Positions 15,947 through 25,488 of a stretch of DNA of 64,000 nt are shown here, piece after piece. The notes beneath the pieces are model-generated. The model worked only from the letters and a program-made list of their open reading frames with translations. It had not been told where the DNA came from and made no database searches. This stretch comes from Luteolibacter flavescens. GTDB lineage: Bacteria > Verrucomicrobiota > Verrucomicrobiia > Verrucomicrobiales > Akkermansiaceae. How positions within the stretch are numbered: the first letter of the stretch is position 1; every line of letters begins with the position of its first letter. The position numbers and the translations under genes are program-made. The stretch spans positions 1 to 64,000 of the forward strand of contig NZ_JAPDDS010000001.1 of NCBI RefSeq assembly GCF_025950085.1. The letters run 5' to 3'.

Positions 15947-18900
15947 CGTCGGATCGATGGATGGCGATGGTAATGACCGCCTCGATGATGGCGTCCATCT
16001 GCTCGTAGCTCATCGGGATGCCCTTTTCCTTCTGCAGTCGGAAGAGGAAATCATCCAGGTCGTTCCGCATCCGGTTCTGAGCGTCCACGTTTTCGCGCCA
16101 GCGCACCACGGCGTGCTTGCGGATGATGTCCTCCATGTCGCAGGCCGCGCCGGCGAGCACTTGCTCGATGGGATCCGGTGGCGCCGGCCGGGAGACACGG
16201 TATTCAACCGGATCCTCGCGCAAGACGGAGGACGACGGCGAATCCGCGCGGGCACCCGGGTTCATCTTCTCCTTCAGCGCGCCGAAGAGGGCGCGGGACA
16301 GGTCCCGCTCCTTGAGGATGTCCGGGGCTTCCTGGGACTTGCCGTCGCGGATCTGCTCCATGATCTCGGTCACGCGCTTCAGGTATTCGGCATCGGTGAT
16401 TCGCTGCGCCTTGTAGTCGTCGATCGCCTGCTGGAGCAGCGCGGAGAACTTCCGGTAGAAGAAGGGATCCTCGTCCATCTTCTCGGTGATCGTCTTCTTG
16501 GTCCGGTTGGCGATCGTGTCGGCCTTCGCCCGCGGGCTCTGCGCCCGGTCGACTTCCGCCTGGAAGGCTTCCCGCTCGAAGATGTTCACCGGCTCCACGA
16601 TTTGGAGGATCTCGTCCGCCTGGACGTAGGTGTTCAGCATCTTCTGGATCTGCTTCTCGTAGTCGCGGTAGTCGATCTCCTCGGCGTAGCGCAGCTTCAC
16701 GCTGGCCCGCAGCTTCTGGAAAAAGGCGGCATCCTGCTTGTAGCGCTCCACCTTGTCCCGCGGCGTGTCGGAGATCCAGCGGATGCTGGAAAGCGCCATC
16801 TTCAGCACGCGGGAGAAACGCGAGAGCCGGGTGTAGAAATCGTCGCGGACGTCCTTCGCCTCCAAGGCCAGCTCGAAGGCTTCCTCGTCCTTCTTGTTCG
16901 GAACCGCCTTGAAGAGATCCCACACGAGGTCGTGATAGCCGGGCAGCTTCTTCAGCTCCTCCGTGAGGTCGGTGAGGGTACCCTCCAGATCCTCGGCATC
17001 GAACTTCCCGTCCAGGCTGCCGTAAAGCTCCAGCGCGTCGTGGAGCTGGGTGACCACGCCGTAGTAGTCGATGATGTAGCCGTAGTCCTTGCCCGGATGG
17101 AGGCGGTTCACGCGGGCGATCGCCTGCAGCAGGTTGTGCTCCTTCAGACCGCGGGCAATGTAGAGGACCACGTTGCGCGGTGCGTCGAAGCCGGTCAGCA
17201 GCTTGTCCACCACGATCAGGATCTCCGGCTCCTCGCCCTTCTTGAAGGCGTCGATAATGCGGCGGTTGTATTCTTTCTCGCTGCCATACTTGGCCATCAT
17301 CGCCTTCCAGAACAGCTCCACGCTCTCGTCCTGCTCCGGCTGCCGGTGCTCCTCCGGGTTCTCTATCTCGCCGAGGCCGGAAATGATCACCTCGCTGGTG
17401 ACCTTGCCGAATTGGTCGAGGAAGCTCTTCAGAAGCAGCGCCTCCTTCTTGCCCGGCGCGGTGAGCTGGCCCTTGAAGCCGGTGCCCGACCACTGCTTGG
17501 AAAAGTGCTGCGAGACATCCCAGGCGATCAGGTAAAGCCGGCTGTGCAGGCGGTTCAGTTCGTCGCGGGCGGCGAACTTCCGCTTCAGGTCCGCTTTCTG
17601 TTCCTTGGTCAGGCCCTCGCACATGGCTTCGAACATCGGGTCGATCGCCTTGCGATTCACCTCCTGCATCACGTGGCGGCCCTCGTAGAGCAGCGGCACC
17701 ACCGCCTCGTCTTCCACTGCGTCGCGGATCGTGTAGGCGGGATCGATGAAGCCGCCGAATTTCTTCGCCGTGCTCTTCTCCTCCTTCATCAGCGGCGTGC
17801 CGGTGAAGCCGATGTAGCAGGACTTCGGCAGCGCCTTTTGCATCAGGATGTTCGCCTCGCCGTAGTGGCTGCGGTGGCTTTCATCCACCAGCACGAAGAG
17901 GTTCTCGTCCTCGATCGTGAAGCTCTTCGACTCCTTCGCCGCGGCGCCGAATTTCTGGATCAGGGTGGTGATCACTCCGGCCCGGTCGTCCTTCAGGAGC
18001 TGGATCAGGTGGGCGCCGGTCTTCGCCTGCTGCGGTTCCTTGCCGCATTGGTGAAAGGTCTTCCAGATCTGCTCGTCCAGGTCGATGCGGTCGGTCACGA
18101 TCACCACCCGCGCGTTCGGGATGCCCTTCTCCAGCGCTAGCGCCTTGCCGAGCAGCACCATGGCCAATGACTTGCCGGAGCCCTGCGTCTGCCAGATCAC
18201 GCCGCCCTTGCGGCGGCCCAGCGGATCCCGCTGGCGCACGCGCTCCAGCGTGCTGCGGATCGCGAAATACTGCTGGTAGCGGGCGATCTTCTTCACCGCG
18301 CCGCCCTCGTCGTAGATGATGAACTGGCGGGCCAGCTCGATCAGCCGCTCCGGCCGGCACAGCGACCACAACAGGAGATCCTGACCGGTCGGCTCGCGGC
18401 CGTGCATCGCCTGCTCCTCGATCTCCTCCTTGGCGAAGGCGAAGAGGCCCTTGAAGAGCTTCGCGTGCTCGTCCGGCCGCAAGGGCAGGTTCACCGCGGA
18501 GCGGACCGAGTCGCGGACCTCGTGCATCTCCCGCCACTTCGCCCAGAACTTCAGCGGCGTGCCGGTGGTCGCGTAGCTGCCGTCGTTCTTGTTCAGCGCG
18601 ATGAGAAGCTGGCTGTGGATGAAAAGCTGCGGGATCTCGTCCTCCTGCTGGTTACGCAGGTTCTGCTTCACCGCTTCCTCCAGCGAATGCTTCACGTCCG
18701 GCCGCTTGCACTCGATCACCACGAAGGGGATGCCATTGACGAAGCACACGATGTCCGGCCGCCGCGTCTCGTGGCTGCCGGTTCGCTCCACATCATACTC
18801 CGCGGTGACATGAAAGGTGTTGTTCCACGGGTTCTCCCAATCGATGTAGCGCAGGGTGAAGCCCTTGGTCTCGCCATCGATCGTCTGGTCCAGGCTCTTG

Positions 18901-19205
18901 CCCAGCGTCAACAGGTCGTAGACCTTCTCGCTGGTGCGGACCAGGCCCTCGAAGGGGAGATCGCGCAGCGCCTCGATTGCCTTGGCGATGTTCTCCTGGC
19001 TGAAAGGTACCTCTTTGCCCTTGAAGGAAACCCGGTTCAGTCGCTGGAGCTGGCGGGCCAAGGTGTCTTCCAGCAGCACCCGGCCGAGTCGGCCGCGACG
19101 TTCGACCGCGACTTCTTCCGGGCTCAGATAGCCGTAGCCGAGCTGTTGGAGAAGACGCAGCGCCGGGATTTGGCTGATAGGAGCTTCTTTGAAGTCGGGG
19201 GTCAT
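15939..19205 (-). CDS. hsdR: Type I restriction enzyme, R subunit
   Basis: The product has 1088 residues from the ATG at 19205, which overlaps the upstream stop as ATGA; a longer TTG start at 19271 is less likely. The nuclease motif appears as VVIECKRPD near residue 165. The helicase part has QGSGKSLAM near 342, VDESHRSHYG near 440, GFTGTPL near 465 and LLTGFDAPRN near 670, followed by a helical C terminus that binds the M2S core. It translocates DNA with ATP and cuts unmodified DNA. It sits three genes away from hsdS, with SIR2-like, Fic and AlbA_2 genes inserted between. Length and motif order indicate an intact subunit. Confidence 0.95.
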   Translation of the reverse strand: MTPDFKEAPISQIPALRLLQQLGYGYLSPEEVAVERRGRLGRVLLEDTLARQLQRLNRVSFKGKEVPFSQENIAKAIEALRDLPFEGLVRTSEKVYDLLTLGKSLDQTIDGETKGFTLRYIDWENPWNNTFHVTAEYDVERTGSHETRRPDIVCFVNGIPFVVIECKRPDVKHSLEEAVKQNLRNQQEDEIPQLFIHSQLLIALNKNDGSYATTGTPLKFWAKWREMHEVRDSVRSAVNLPLRPDEHAKLFKGLFAFAKEEIEEQAMHGREPTGQDLLLWSLCRPERLIELARQFIIYDEGGAVKKIARYQQYFAIRSTLERVRQRDPLGRRKGGVIWQTQGSGKSLAMVLLGKALALEKGIPNARVVIVTDRIDLDEQIWKTFHQCGKEPQQAKTGAHLIQLLKDDRAGVITTLIQKFGAAAKESKSFTIEDENLFVLVDESHRSHYGEANILMQKALPKSCYIGFTGTPLMKEEKSTAKKFGGFIDPAYTIRDAVEDEAVVPLLYEGRHVMQEVNRKAIDPMFEAMCEGLTKEQKADLKRKFAARDELNRLHSRLYLIAWDVSQHFSKQWSGTGFKGQLTAPGKKEALLLKSFLDQFGKVTSEVIISGLGEIENPEEHRQPEQDESVELFWKAMMAKYGSEKEYNRRIIDAFKKGEEPEILIVVDKLLTGFDAPRNVVLYIARGLKEHNLLQAIARVNRLHPGKDYGYIIDYYGVVTQLHDALELYGSLDGKFDAEDLEGTLTDLTEELKKLPGYHDLVWDLFKAVPNKKDEEAFELALEAKDVRDDFYTRLSRFSRVLKMALSSIRWISDTPRDKVERYKQDAAFFQKLRASVKLRYAEEIDYRDYEKQIQKMLNTYVQADEILQIVEPVNIFEREAFQAEVDRAQSPRAKADTIANRTKKTITEKMDEDPFFYRKFSALLQQAIDDYKAQRITDAEYLKRVTEIMEQIRDGKSQEAPDILKERDLSRALFGALKEKMNPGARADSPSSSVLREDPVEYRVSRPAPPDPIEQVLAGAACDMEDIIRKHAVVRWRENVDAQNRMRNDLDDFLFRLQKEKGIPMSYEQMDAIIEAVITIAIHRSDDV

Positions 19206-20407
19206 TGGTGAGGATGCCACCTCCCTTCTTCGTTGTAGTTGATGGAGCCAGCTCTGCCGCAGGCGTTCCAAACTTGATCGAACAAAGGACGAAGGAGAAT
19301 GTCGGCGGGTTGATCGGGCGTTTCGATGAGAACCTCTTCGGTAAGGAGGTGGTCGCGATTGATCGCCGCATGATCATAGTGAACGGAGTGCGACGGTGAG
19401 ACATACATCCAGAATCCTCGGACATTGAGGAGACTCAGGCTCAATGAATACGGCAGGGGAATGCCAATTGAGGCCAAAGCTTCCAGGTAACCGGGCAACG
19501 CCTCCATAAGCTTCTGCTCCCACGCGATGGAAGGAATGATCTTTGGCTTCGGGCTACCTTCTTTCCATTGTCGCGGTTCCAGCAACTGGGTTTCGACGAC
19601 CTCGATAAACCCCTTCCTGAACAATTGGACGTAGGACGTCGTTTTGCCTTCGTGATTCGAGGCTTTCACCACGAGCCCGTCAAAATTGAACGCCGGCCCC
19701 CAACCCGAACAGTTCATTGGCTTGAGGCGAAAGTTCTGATCTGCCTTGCGAAGCTCCTCCGTATGGAGACGTCCTTCCCTCCGGAATCCATCGAGGGGAA
19801 GGATATGGAGCGCAAGCATGTGGGATCCGGCTAACTCGACTGGAGCTTCACCGCTTGCCAGGCGGTTGATCCGATCCAAACGGAATGCCCTGAGGCGTTC
19901 GGCATAGGTTTCTCCAGCATTGAACGCCAGTCGGAGCTCATGAACATCCAGGTCATACTTGCCATTCGAGTTTCGACCGCAGAATCGACTGATCCCGCTG
20001 TGCTTCACCATGTGGGGTGCCGAAAAGCTCCGGGGGATTCGAATGATCAACACATGCTTGCCCGAGATAAGGGGTACCGACCTCACCCGTGTGCCCACGA
20101 TGCGAGGTTGCACGAAGTCCCTAAGCAAGTTCTCAACTTTTCCGGCTGCGTCGTCAGGATTAAGATTATTCAGTCCAACAAGCTCACCAGCCACGCCATC
20201 GGCTTCAGAGATTCCGAAAATCAGATCTCCGCCGTCGGTATTGGCGAACGCCGTCAGGTCGCTAAGAAACTCCCTCTTCTGTTCATCGGTTGCGAACTGA
20301 AGGGTCTGCTTATACTCGATGTTTTTGCTTTCCGGAATGCGATCCTCGACGAGGCGTTGCAGATCGCTTTCGGAAACTGCATCTAGGGAAAGGTGAATGA
20401 GGGACAT
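19202..20407 (-). CDS. AlbA_2/Schlafen-type putative DNA-binding or RNase-like protein
   Basis: The product has 401 residues from the ATG at 20407; a GTG at 20470 overlapping the Fic gene is an alternative. Residues about 12-60 (ESKNIEYKQTLQF, LTAFANTDGGDLIFGI) match the AlbA_2 domain, related to the Schlafen core. Proteins with this domain occur in restriction and toxin operons and have been linked to nucleic-acid binding, and Schlafens to tRNA/RNA cleavage. The C-terminal 250 residues show no motif I know. The stop is coupled to hsdR by ATGA, so synthesis is tied to the restriction subunit. Confidence 0.75.
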   Translation of the reverse strand: MSLIHLSLDAVSESDLQRLVEDRIPESKNIEYKQTLQFATDEQKREFLSDLTAFANTDGGDLIFGISEADGVAGELVGLNNLNPDDAAGKVENLLRDFVQPRIVGTRVRSVPLISGKHVLIIRIPRSFSAPHMVKHSGISRFCGRNSNGKYDLDVHELRLAFNAGETYAERLRAFRLDRINRLASGEAPVELAGSHMLALHILPLDGFRREGRLHTEELRKADQNFRLKPMNCSGWGPAFNFDGLVVKASNHEGKTTSYVQLFRKGFIEVVETQLLEPRQWKEGSPKPKIIPSIAWEQKLMEALPGYLEALASIGIPLPYSLSLSLLNVRGFWMYVSPSHSVHYDHAAINRDHLLTEEVLIETPDQPADILLRPLFDQVWNACGRAGSINYNEEGRWHPHQ

Positions 20408-20445
20408 GGCGCGGTCGGAGATCAGGGGGGCGATTTCGTGCTGGG

Positions 20446-21207
20446 CTAGTCGGTCGAAATTCCGTTCCACGGCAGGCTGAGTGCATGGAAGTAGGGCTGG
20501 AAGCTGTCTCGCACGATGTCGCTCACGATCCCCAGAAACGGTTCGCGGTTCCCGCGCACGTGATCCTCATCCAAGGACCGGTAATACTCCAAGCGCCGCT
20601 CCACCGGCAGCACGGCGGCGGGATAGCCGGCCTTCATCAGTTCCAGGTTCATCAGCAACCGCGAGGTGCGGCCATTGCCATCGACGAAGGGATGGATCTT
20701 CACGAAGTCACTGTGAACGCGCGCGGCGCGCTCGACCGGGTGAAGGCTGCCCGCCTCGTCGCGATACCACGTGATGAAGCGTTCCATCAGCTCCGGAACC
20801 ACGAGCTGGTCCGGCGGCAAATGCTCGGCACCGGAAATGCGGACGTTCACCGTCCGGTAGCGGCCGGCGTTGTCGTCATTGATGCCTTTCAGGATGAGCT
20901 GGTGCAGCGACTTGATCGTCCACTCGCTCAGCGGCTCGTTCTTCGCGATCCCTTCTTCCAACAGCAAAATGGCGTCGCGGTGATTCACGGCTTCCAAGTG
21001 CTCCCGCAAGGTATGGCCGCCGATGGTGATGCCCTCCAGCGCCACCTTCGTCTCGCGCAAGGTCAGCGTGTTGCCCTCGATCGCGTTCGAGTGGTAGGTC
21101 CAGCGGACGATCAGGTCTTCCCGCAGGTTGGCAACGATCGCCGGGGCAAGCGGGCGATGCTGGTCGAGAGCTGCTTTGAGTCGGTCAATGGTAGTGAAAG
21201 CGTCCAT
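20446..21207 (-). CDS. Fic family protein, class II (AMPylator-like)
   Basis: The product has 253 residues. The active-site motif HPFVDGNGRTSR is complete near residues 169-180, so NMP transfer (usually AMPylation) to a target protein is expected. An N-terminal inhibitory-helix motif of the (S/T)xxxE(G/N) type is present as SNAIEG near residue 40, marking a class II enzyme kept silent until the helix moves. It lies between the SIR2-like and AlbA_2 genes in the hsd operon, with a 12-base gap upstream. Fic proteins within hsd operons are a recurring arrangement; target and trigger are unknown. Confidence 0.9.
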   Translation of the reverse strand: MDAFTTIDRLKAALDQHRPLAPAIVANLREDLIVRWTYHSNAIEGNTLTLRETKVALEGITIGGHTLREHLEAVNHRDAILLLEEGIAKNEPLSEWTIKSLHQLILKGINDDNAGRYRTVNVRISGAEHLPPDQLVVPELMERFITWYRDEAGSLHPVERAARVHSDFVKIHPFVDGNGRTSRLLMNLELMKAGYPAAVLPVERRLEYYRSLDEDHVRGNREPFLGIVSDIVRDSFQPYFHALSLPWNGISTD

Positions 21208-21219
21208 GAGATTGGGGGA

Positions 21220-22761
21220 TCACGTGATCAAATACTCGTCGGCAATCGCTTTGAGCCAGATCTCTCCGTCGACTTCGCGGTTGTTCCGGTCGACCGCCAC
21301 CGGGGCGATCCGGCCACGATTGGCTTCGGAGAGCCTCAGCTTCTCCAAGAGCTCCGACTTGATCTGATCCTTGGTCTGGCCGTTGGCGGGACGAACCCAG
21401 AAAAGGGTCTTGCCATGCTCCTCGACGAGCTTCCGGAACAAGCCGTTGATGTGGCTGTCATCCGTGTTGAAACCGAAGCCAACGACCGCCAGGGCGTCGC
21501 ATTGCGTGAACTGGTCGAAAAGTTCCACATACCGCCGCGACATGCTCACGGACGTCAGCGGCTTCAGTCCGCTTTGAGTGAGAATGAAGGGGACATGGAG
21601 TTGGTCGGCCGGAACTTCCTCAGGTGTATCCGCATTGACGACATCGTTGGTATAGGGGTTGTAGTAGTCGGTGACACCGCCATTGAGGTAAAACGTCTCA
21701 GGAAGCTCGAAGCCGAGGTCGCCGGCAAACCGTTCCAGAAGGCTGTTGTAATTGGAGGTCCCGATGGCCCCTAGCTCAATGTCCAGATCGTTTGCCTTCG
21801 CGAGGTCGTGGTAATAGCCCTCGCCCGGGAGAGCATCGTCCGCCGGCATTTGCGAGACGATGTAGGTCCTGGCGAGACGCATGAAGATCACCATCTTGGT
21901 AAACTTCGCCCACTCCGTTTTCGGGGCGAACAGGTAGCGGAAGTGATTATCGATCAGGGCTTGGTAGTCCAGGATCCCGTCGAACAGGGCTTCGAGAACT
22001 CCCCTCGCGAGCGCGCATAGCATGTCGACCAATGTCGGATTCTCGATCGCATTGAAATCAGTGCGCTCGGTGATGAGCAAGTCGATGGCATCGAGCCCCC
22101 CCTTGCTCATCTCCACGCGGAAGAGGCCGGCTACGTCGTCAAAGATGGGAAGATCGTCGGGAGCTTCGCTGAAGATCTCTTGATTGAGGCGGCTGATGAG
22201 GTCGTGGCCGCATGAACCCACGAGCAGCTGGAGGAATGAAACGGCAAAGCGCTTGAGGAGGGTTGCCTCCGGGTGGGCGCGGAGCACGTCAAGCAATGCC
22301 GAGTAGTAGCGGGAGCCGAAGATCTGCCCATGCTCGCCAAGCATCGCATTGAGGCGGATGACCTGGCTGTAGACCTCGGTGCCGAGTTCTTTGCCGAATT
22401 CGGCACGGTAGGCGGTCTTAAGTGCTGCCTCATCGAATTGGAGCCTCGCAAATTGGGCTTCGGCGAGCGTGTCGAAATCACCCAAACGCTGGATCAGTCG
22501 GTGCTTTTTGTTTTCGATCGACGACTCGATGAGGCTGCTGAACTCCGATTTTCCAAAGGCGTGGAGGTTCTTGGACCAGAATTTATCGGGCAGCCATTTC
22601 GTTGCGTATGCAGTGAACCGGTTGATCCGCTGCAGCTCCTCACGAAGCTTTTGCTTCTCCTCGGTGGGATCGAGTCGGAAGAGTTCGATCGCGAACTTGC
22701 CGCCGGAGGGGAGTCCGTAGGCTATCTCGGCGCCAGCGCCAAAAAAGAGTCCAAGTTTCAT
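21220..22761 (-). CDS. SIR2-like domain protein in the hsd operon
   Basis: The product has 513 residues. The N terminus (FFGAGAEIAYGLPSGG, residues 6-20) resembles the NAD-binding GAGxS region of SIR2-like proteins. Later GTSNYNSLLER (about 333), YLNGGVTDYYNP and VVGFGFNTDDSHINGLF (about 424) fit the SIR2_2/SIR2-like fold found in defence NADases. The canonical sirtuin GAGIS is altered to GAGAE, so catalysis should be tested. The start overlaps hsdS as ATGA, showing the gene is an integral operon member. A likely role is an NAD-depleting or NAD-sensing back-up effector tied to the restriction complex. This is inferred from domain and context. Confidence 0.75.
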   Translation of the reverse strand: MKLGLFFGAGAEIAYGLPSGGKFAIELFRLDPTEEKQKLREELQRINRFTAYATKWLPDKFWSKNLHAFGKSEFSSLIESSIENKKHRLIQRLGDFDTLAEAQFARLQFDEAALKTAYRAEFGKELGTEVYSQVIRLNAMLGEHGQIFGSRYYSALLDVLRAHPEATLLKRFAVSFLQLLVGSCGHDLISRLNQEIFSEAPDDLPIFDDVAGLFRVEMSKGGLDAIDLLITERTDFNAIENPTLVDMLCALARGVLEALFDGILDYQALIDNHFRYLFAPKTEWAKFTKMVIFMRLARTYIVSQMPADDALPGEGYYHDLAKANDLDIELGAIGTSNYNSLLERFAGDLGFELPETFYLNGGVTDYYNPYTNDVVNADTPEEVPADQLHVPFILTQSGLKPLTSVSMSRRYVELFDQFTQCDALAVVGFGFNTDDSHINGLFRKLVEEHGKTLFWVRPANGQTKDQIKSELLEKLRLSEANRGRIAPVAVDRNNREVDGEIWLKAIADEYLIT

Positions 22762-23987
22762 TCAGCTTCAGGGGTTACGCGGATCTTACCGGTGAGAAGC
22801 CGCTGCATCAGCCCTCGCTTTTGCTGGTCGAGGGCGTCGCGTTGGCGGCGGAGGAGGGCGAGTTCTTGGTCGGCGGTGTCGAGAAGGGAGCCGATCTGTT
22901 CCTGCTCTTCAAATGACGGAACTTTGAGTTCGATGTTCAGGAAGGCGGTTTTGCTAAGGACGCGATTTCGTCCAGCGCCGCCCGGCGAAGCGAGGCCGCA
23001 GTCGAACACGAAGCGCTTGCTGCGGATGTAGTGGCGGAAGAATGAGCGGGACGCTAGGCCGTCCTTGAAGAGGAACGTGGGAAAGCGATGGGAAACAAGG
23101 GCTCCGTCGGCTACATCCGGAACGATTGCGGCTGCTCCTTCCCAAGCAAAGGTGATGTTGACGACGAGGTCGCCAGCCTTGAGTTCAAAAAGCTCGTCGA
23201 GGGCAATCCCTTCCGGCTTGAAGTCCGGTTTGAGGAATACGCCCTTGCCGTGGCTCCGAATGCCTGCCGCCAGAAAGCTGCCGGTTGGCTTGGGGACAGT
23301 CCTACTAATTGGAGTTAAGAGATCGCCCAAGGTGGCGACTTTCCATTTTCCATTCGCCCCCTTCACCCGCTTCTTGCCGGTGAGAAGCTGCTGCATGAGC
23401 GCCTGTTTGCGGCGGTCCTTGGCGGCGATGAGGGCGTCGAGCCTTTCGAGGGCCTCGTCCCAGGTGCTGAGGATGTCGGCGATCTTGCGCTGCTCAGTGA
23501 GGGGCGGAGTGAGCGCAACGAGTCTCAAGAAGGAGCCTTTTTGGATCTTCTTCATGCTCTGGCTCGTGCCGGACGCAATGGATTGAAGTAAACGCCGGCA
23601 GTCGTCGGAGCCGATGACGTAGGCGAGCCAGCGCATGGACACCGAATCACGGTCCTTGGGACGAAGAAGCCAAAGCGTGTCGGGAAGGAACGACAGGGGG
23701 AAATCGTCTCCGACATAGGCAGATGCTCCGACGAGGGCTGGGGTGTTGCTCCGGCTAATTAGGATCGTGTCGCTTTCTGCGTGGACGATCAGTCGTCTGG
23801 CTTCGCCATTCGCCGGGGTCTTCAAATCGTGGGGATTGAAGCGACCGCCGGTGACACAACTGAGGCGGAGGACGCCAGGCAGGGTAGGCTGGGGAGGCCT
23901 CTCATCAGCAAGCACACTGACGCCGCTTACCGGTTGGCAGAGGATTTGCCCCAGGTGCTTTTCAGACCAATCCGCGGGCTTTCTCAT
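22758..23987 (-). CDS. hsdS: Type I restriction enzyme, specificity subunit
   Basis: The product has 409 residues, full length for HsdS. Two target-recognition domains are separated by conserved helices: the first ends with PPLTEQRKIADILSTWDEAL and the QALMQQLLTGKKRV helix near residue 205, the second with PSFEEQEQIGSLLDTADQEL and the matching GLMQRLLTGKIRV. The two half-sites give a bipartite recognition sequence that cannot be read from sequence. ATGA overlaps join it to hsdM upstream and the SIR2-like gene downstream. Confidence 0.93.
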   Translation of the reverse strand: MRKPADWSEKHLGQILCQPVSGVSVLADERPPQPTLPGVLRLSCVTGGRFNPHDLKTPANGEARRLIVHAESDTILISRSNTPALVGASAYVGDDFPLSFLPDTLWLLRPKDRDSVSMRWLAYVIGSDDCRRLLQSIASGTSQSMKKIQKGSFLRLVALTPPLTEQRKIADILSTWDEALERLDALIAAKDRRKQALMQQLLTGKKRVKGANGKWKVATLGDLLTPISRTVPKPTGSFLAAGIRSHGKGVFLKPDFKPEGIALDELFELKAGDLVVNITFAWEGAAAIVPDVADGALVSHRFPTFLFKDGLASRSFFRHYIRSKRFVFDCGLASPGGAGRNRVLSKTAFLNIELKVPSFEEQEQIGSLLDTADQELALLRRQRDALDQQKRGLMQRLLTGKIRVTPEAE

Positions 23988-25477
23988 ACCCCCAGCTCCT
24001 CCAAGTATCCCTGCATCTTCGCCCGCACTTCGGCGAGCTCGGCTTCCAGGGTGGTGATTTCCCGCTTCACCGCGTCGAGGTCGATCTCGGCTTCCTCCTC
24101 GAACGTATCGACGTAGCGCGGGATGTTGAGATTGAAGGCGTTGTCGGCGAGTTCCTGCGAGGTGGCGCGGTAGGCGTATTTCTCGACCGTCTGGAAGGCG
24201 CGGTAAGTGGCGTCGATTTTGGTGAGGTGCTCGTCGGTGAGGACGTTCTGGTTCTTGGCATCCTTGAACTCGCGGGAGGCGTCGATGAAGAGGACGTCGC
24301 CGTGGGTCTTGCCCTTGTTGAAGAGCAGGATGGCGGCGGGGATGCCGGTGCCGAAGAAGAGATTCGCCGGCAGGCCGATGACGGCTTCGAGCAGGTTCTC
24401 TTTAATCAGCGCCTCGCGGATGCGGCCCTCCGCCGCGCCGCGGAACAGCACGCCGTGGGGAACCACGACGCCGACCCGACCGCTGCCCTCGCGGGCGGTT
24501 TCGATCATGTGGGTGATAAAGGCCCAGTCGCCCTTCGACTTCGGCGGCCGGCCGCGGTGGAAGCGGTGGAAGGGATCAGCCTCCGCTTCGTCGTGGCCCC
24601 ACTTGTCGAGCGAGAAGGGGGGATTGGCGACGACGATGTCGAACTTCATCAGCTGGTGGTCGCCATCGAAGAGCCGCGGATTCCGCAGGGTATCTCCCCA
24701 CTCGATGCGGAAGTTGTCCATGCCGTGGAGGAACATGTTCATGCGGCAGAGCGCATGGGTGGTGCCGTTCATTTCCTGGCCGTAGAGGGCGAAGTCCCGC
24801 TCGTCCGCTTGGCGGCCGACCTTGATGAGCAGCGAGCCGGAGCCGCAGGTGGGATCGCAGATAGTGTCGCCCTTCTTTGGTGCCAGCAGCAGGGCGAGGA
24901 GCTTCGAGACCTGGCCGGGCGTATAGAACTCGCCGGCCTTTTTCCCGGCATCCGAGGCGAAGCGCTCCAGCAGGTACTCGTAGACATTTCCGATCACGTC
25001 CTCCTCGCCGACGATGGACGGGCGGAGGTCGAGCTTCGGCGAGGCGAAGTCTTCCAACAGGAGCTTGAGCCGGGCATTCCGGTCGCGGGTCTGGCCGAGC
25101 TTGGATTCGGAATTGAAATCGACCTCGCGAAAGACGCCTTCGAGTTTCGCCTTGTTCGCCTCCTCGATGCCGGCGAGGGCGACATTCATCCGCTCGCCGA
25201 TGTCGGTCCCGGTGCGCAGGGCGTGAATGCTGTAGAAGTCGCAGCCGTCCGGGAGCTGGAAGCGCTCGCGCGCCATGCGGCGGGCGACGCGGACTTCGTC
25301 GCCATCGTACTCGCGCAGGTAGGCATCGCGGTGGTCGCGCCAGACGTCGGTGATGTATTTCCAGAACAGCATCACGAGGATGTAGTTCCGGTAGTTCTCG
25401 GCATCGACGACGCCGCGGAAGGTATCGCAGGCGCGCCAGGCGACGTCGTTGATTTCGGACTGGTTGATCTTGGACAT
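23984..25477 (-). CDS. hsdM: Type I restriction-modification N6-adenine methyltransferase, M subunit
   Basis: The product has 497 residues. The HsdM N-terminal domain (from ALTWRACDTF-like WRACDTFRGVVDAENYRNYI) is followed by motif I DPTCGSGSLLIKVG near residue 210 and the catalytic NPPF motif (VVANPPFSLDKW near 290), placing it in the N6-adenine class. The C terminus ends in a coiled coil (ITTLEAELAEVRAKM) typical for HsdS contact. It lies 11 bases after the half-size S gene and overlaps hsdS by ATGA. Length and motifs suggest an active enzyme. Confidence 0.95.
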   Translation of the reverse strand: MSKINQSEINDVAWRACDTFRGVVDAENYRNYILVMLFWKYITDVWRDHRDAYLREYDGDEVRVARRMARERFQLPDGCDFYSIHALRTGTDIGERMNVALAGIEEANKAKLEGVFREVDFNSESKLGQTRDRNARLKLLLEDFASPKLDLRPSIVGEEDVIGNVYEYLLERFASDAGKKAGEFYTPGQVSKLLALLLAPKKGDTICDPTCGSGSLLIKVGRQADERDFALYGQEMNGTTHALCRMNMFLHGMDNFRIEWGDTLRNPRLFDGDHQLMKFDIVVANPPFSLDKWGHDEAEADPFHRFHRGRPPKSKGDWAFITHMIETAREGSGRVGVVVPHGVLFRGAAEGRIREALIKENLLEAVIGLPANLFFGTGIPAAILLFNKGKTHGDVLFIDASREFKDAKNQNVLTDEHLTKIDATYRAFQTVEKYAYRATSQELADNAFNLNIPRYVDTFEEEAEIDLDAVKREITTLEAELAEVRAKMQGYLEELGV

Positions 25478-25488
25478 GGAAGGTGGGG

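Noticed and set aside
16204-17622. 472-codon minus-strand frame in another phase of hsdR, rich in Arg/Gly/Pro
   Set aside because: It is an alternate-phase frame of a GC-rich gene; hsdR itself continues without frameshift.
15738-18140. 800-codon plus-strand frame antisense to hsdR
   Set aside because: It mirrors hsdR codon bias, has no protein motif and is dominated by Leu/Val/His/Arg runs typical of antisense frames in GC-rich genes.
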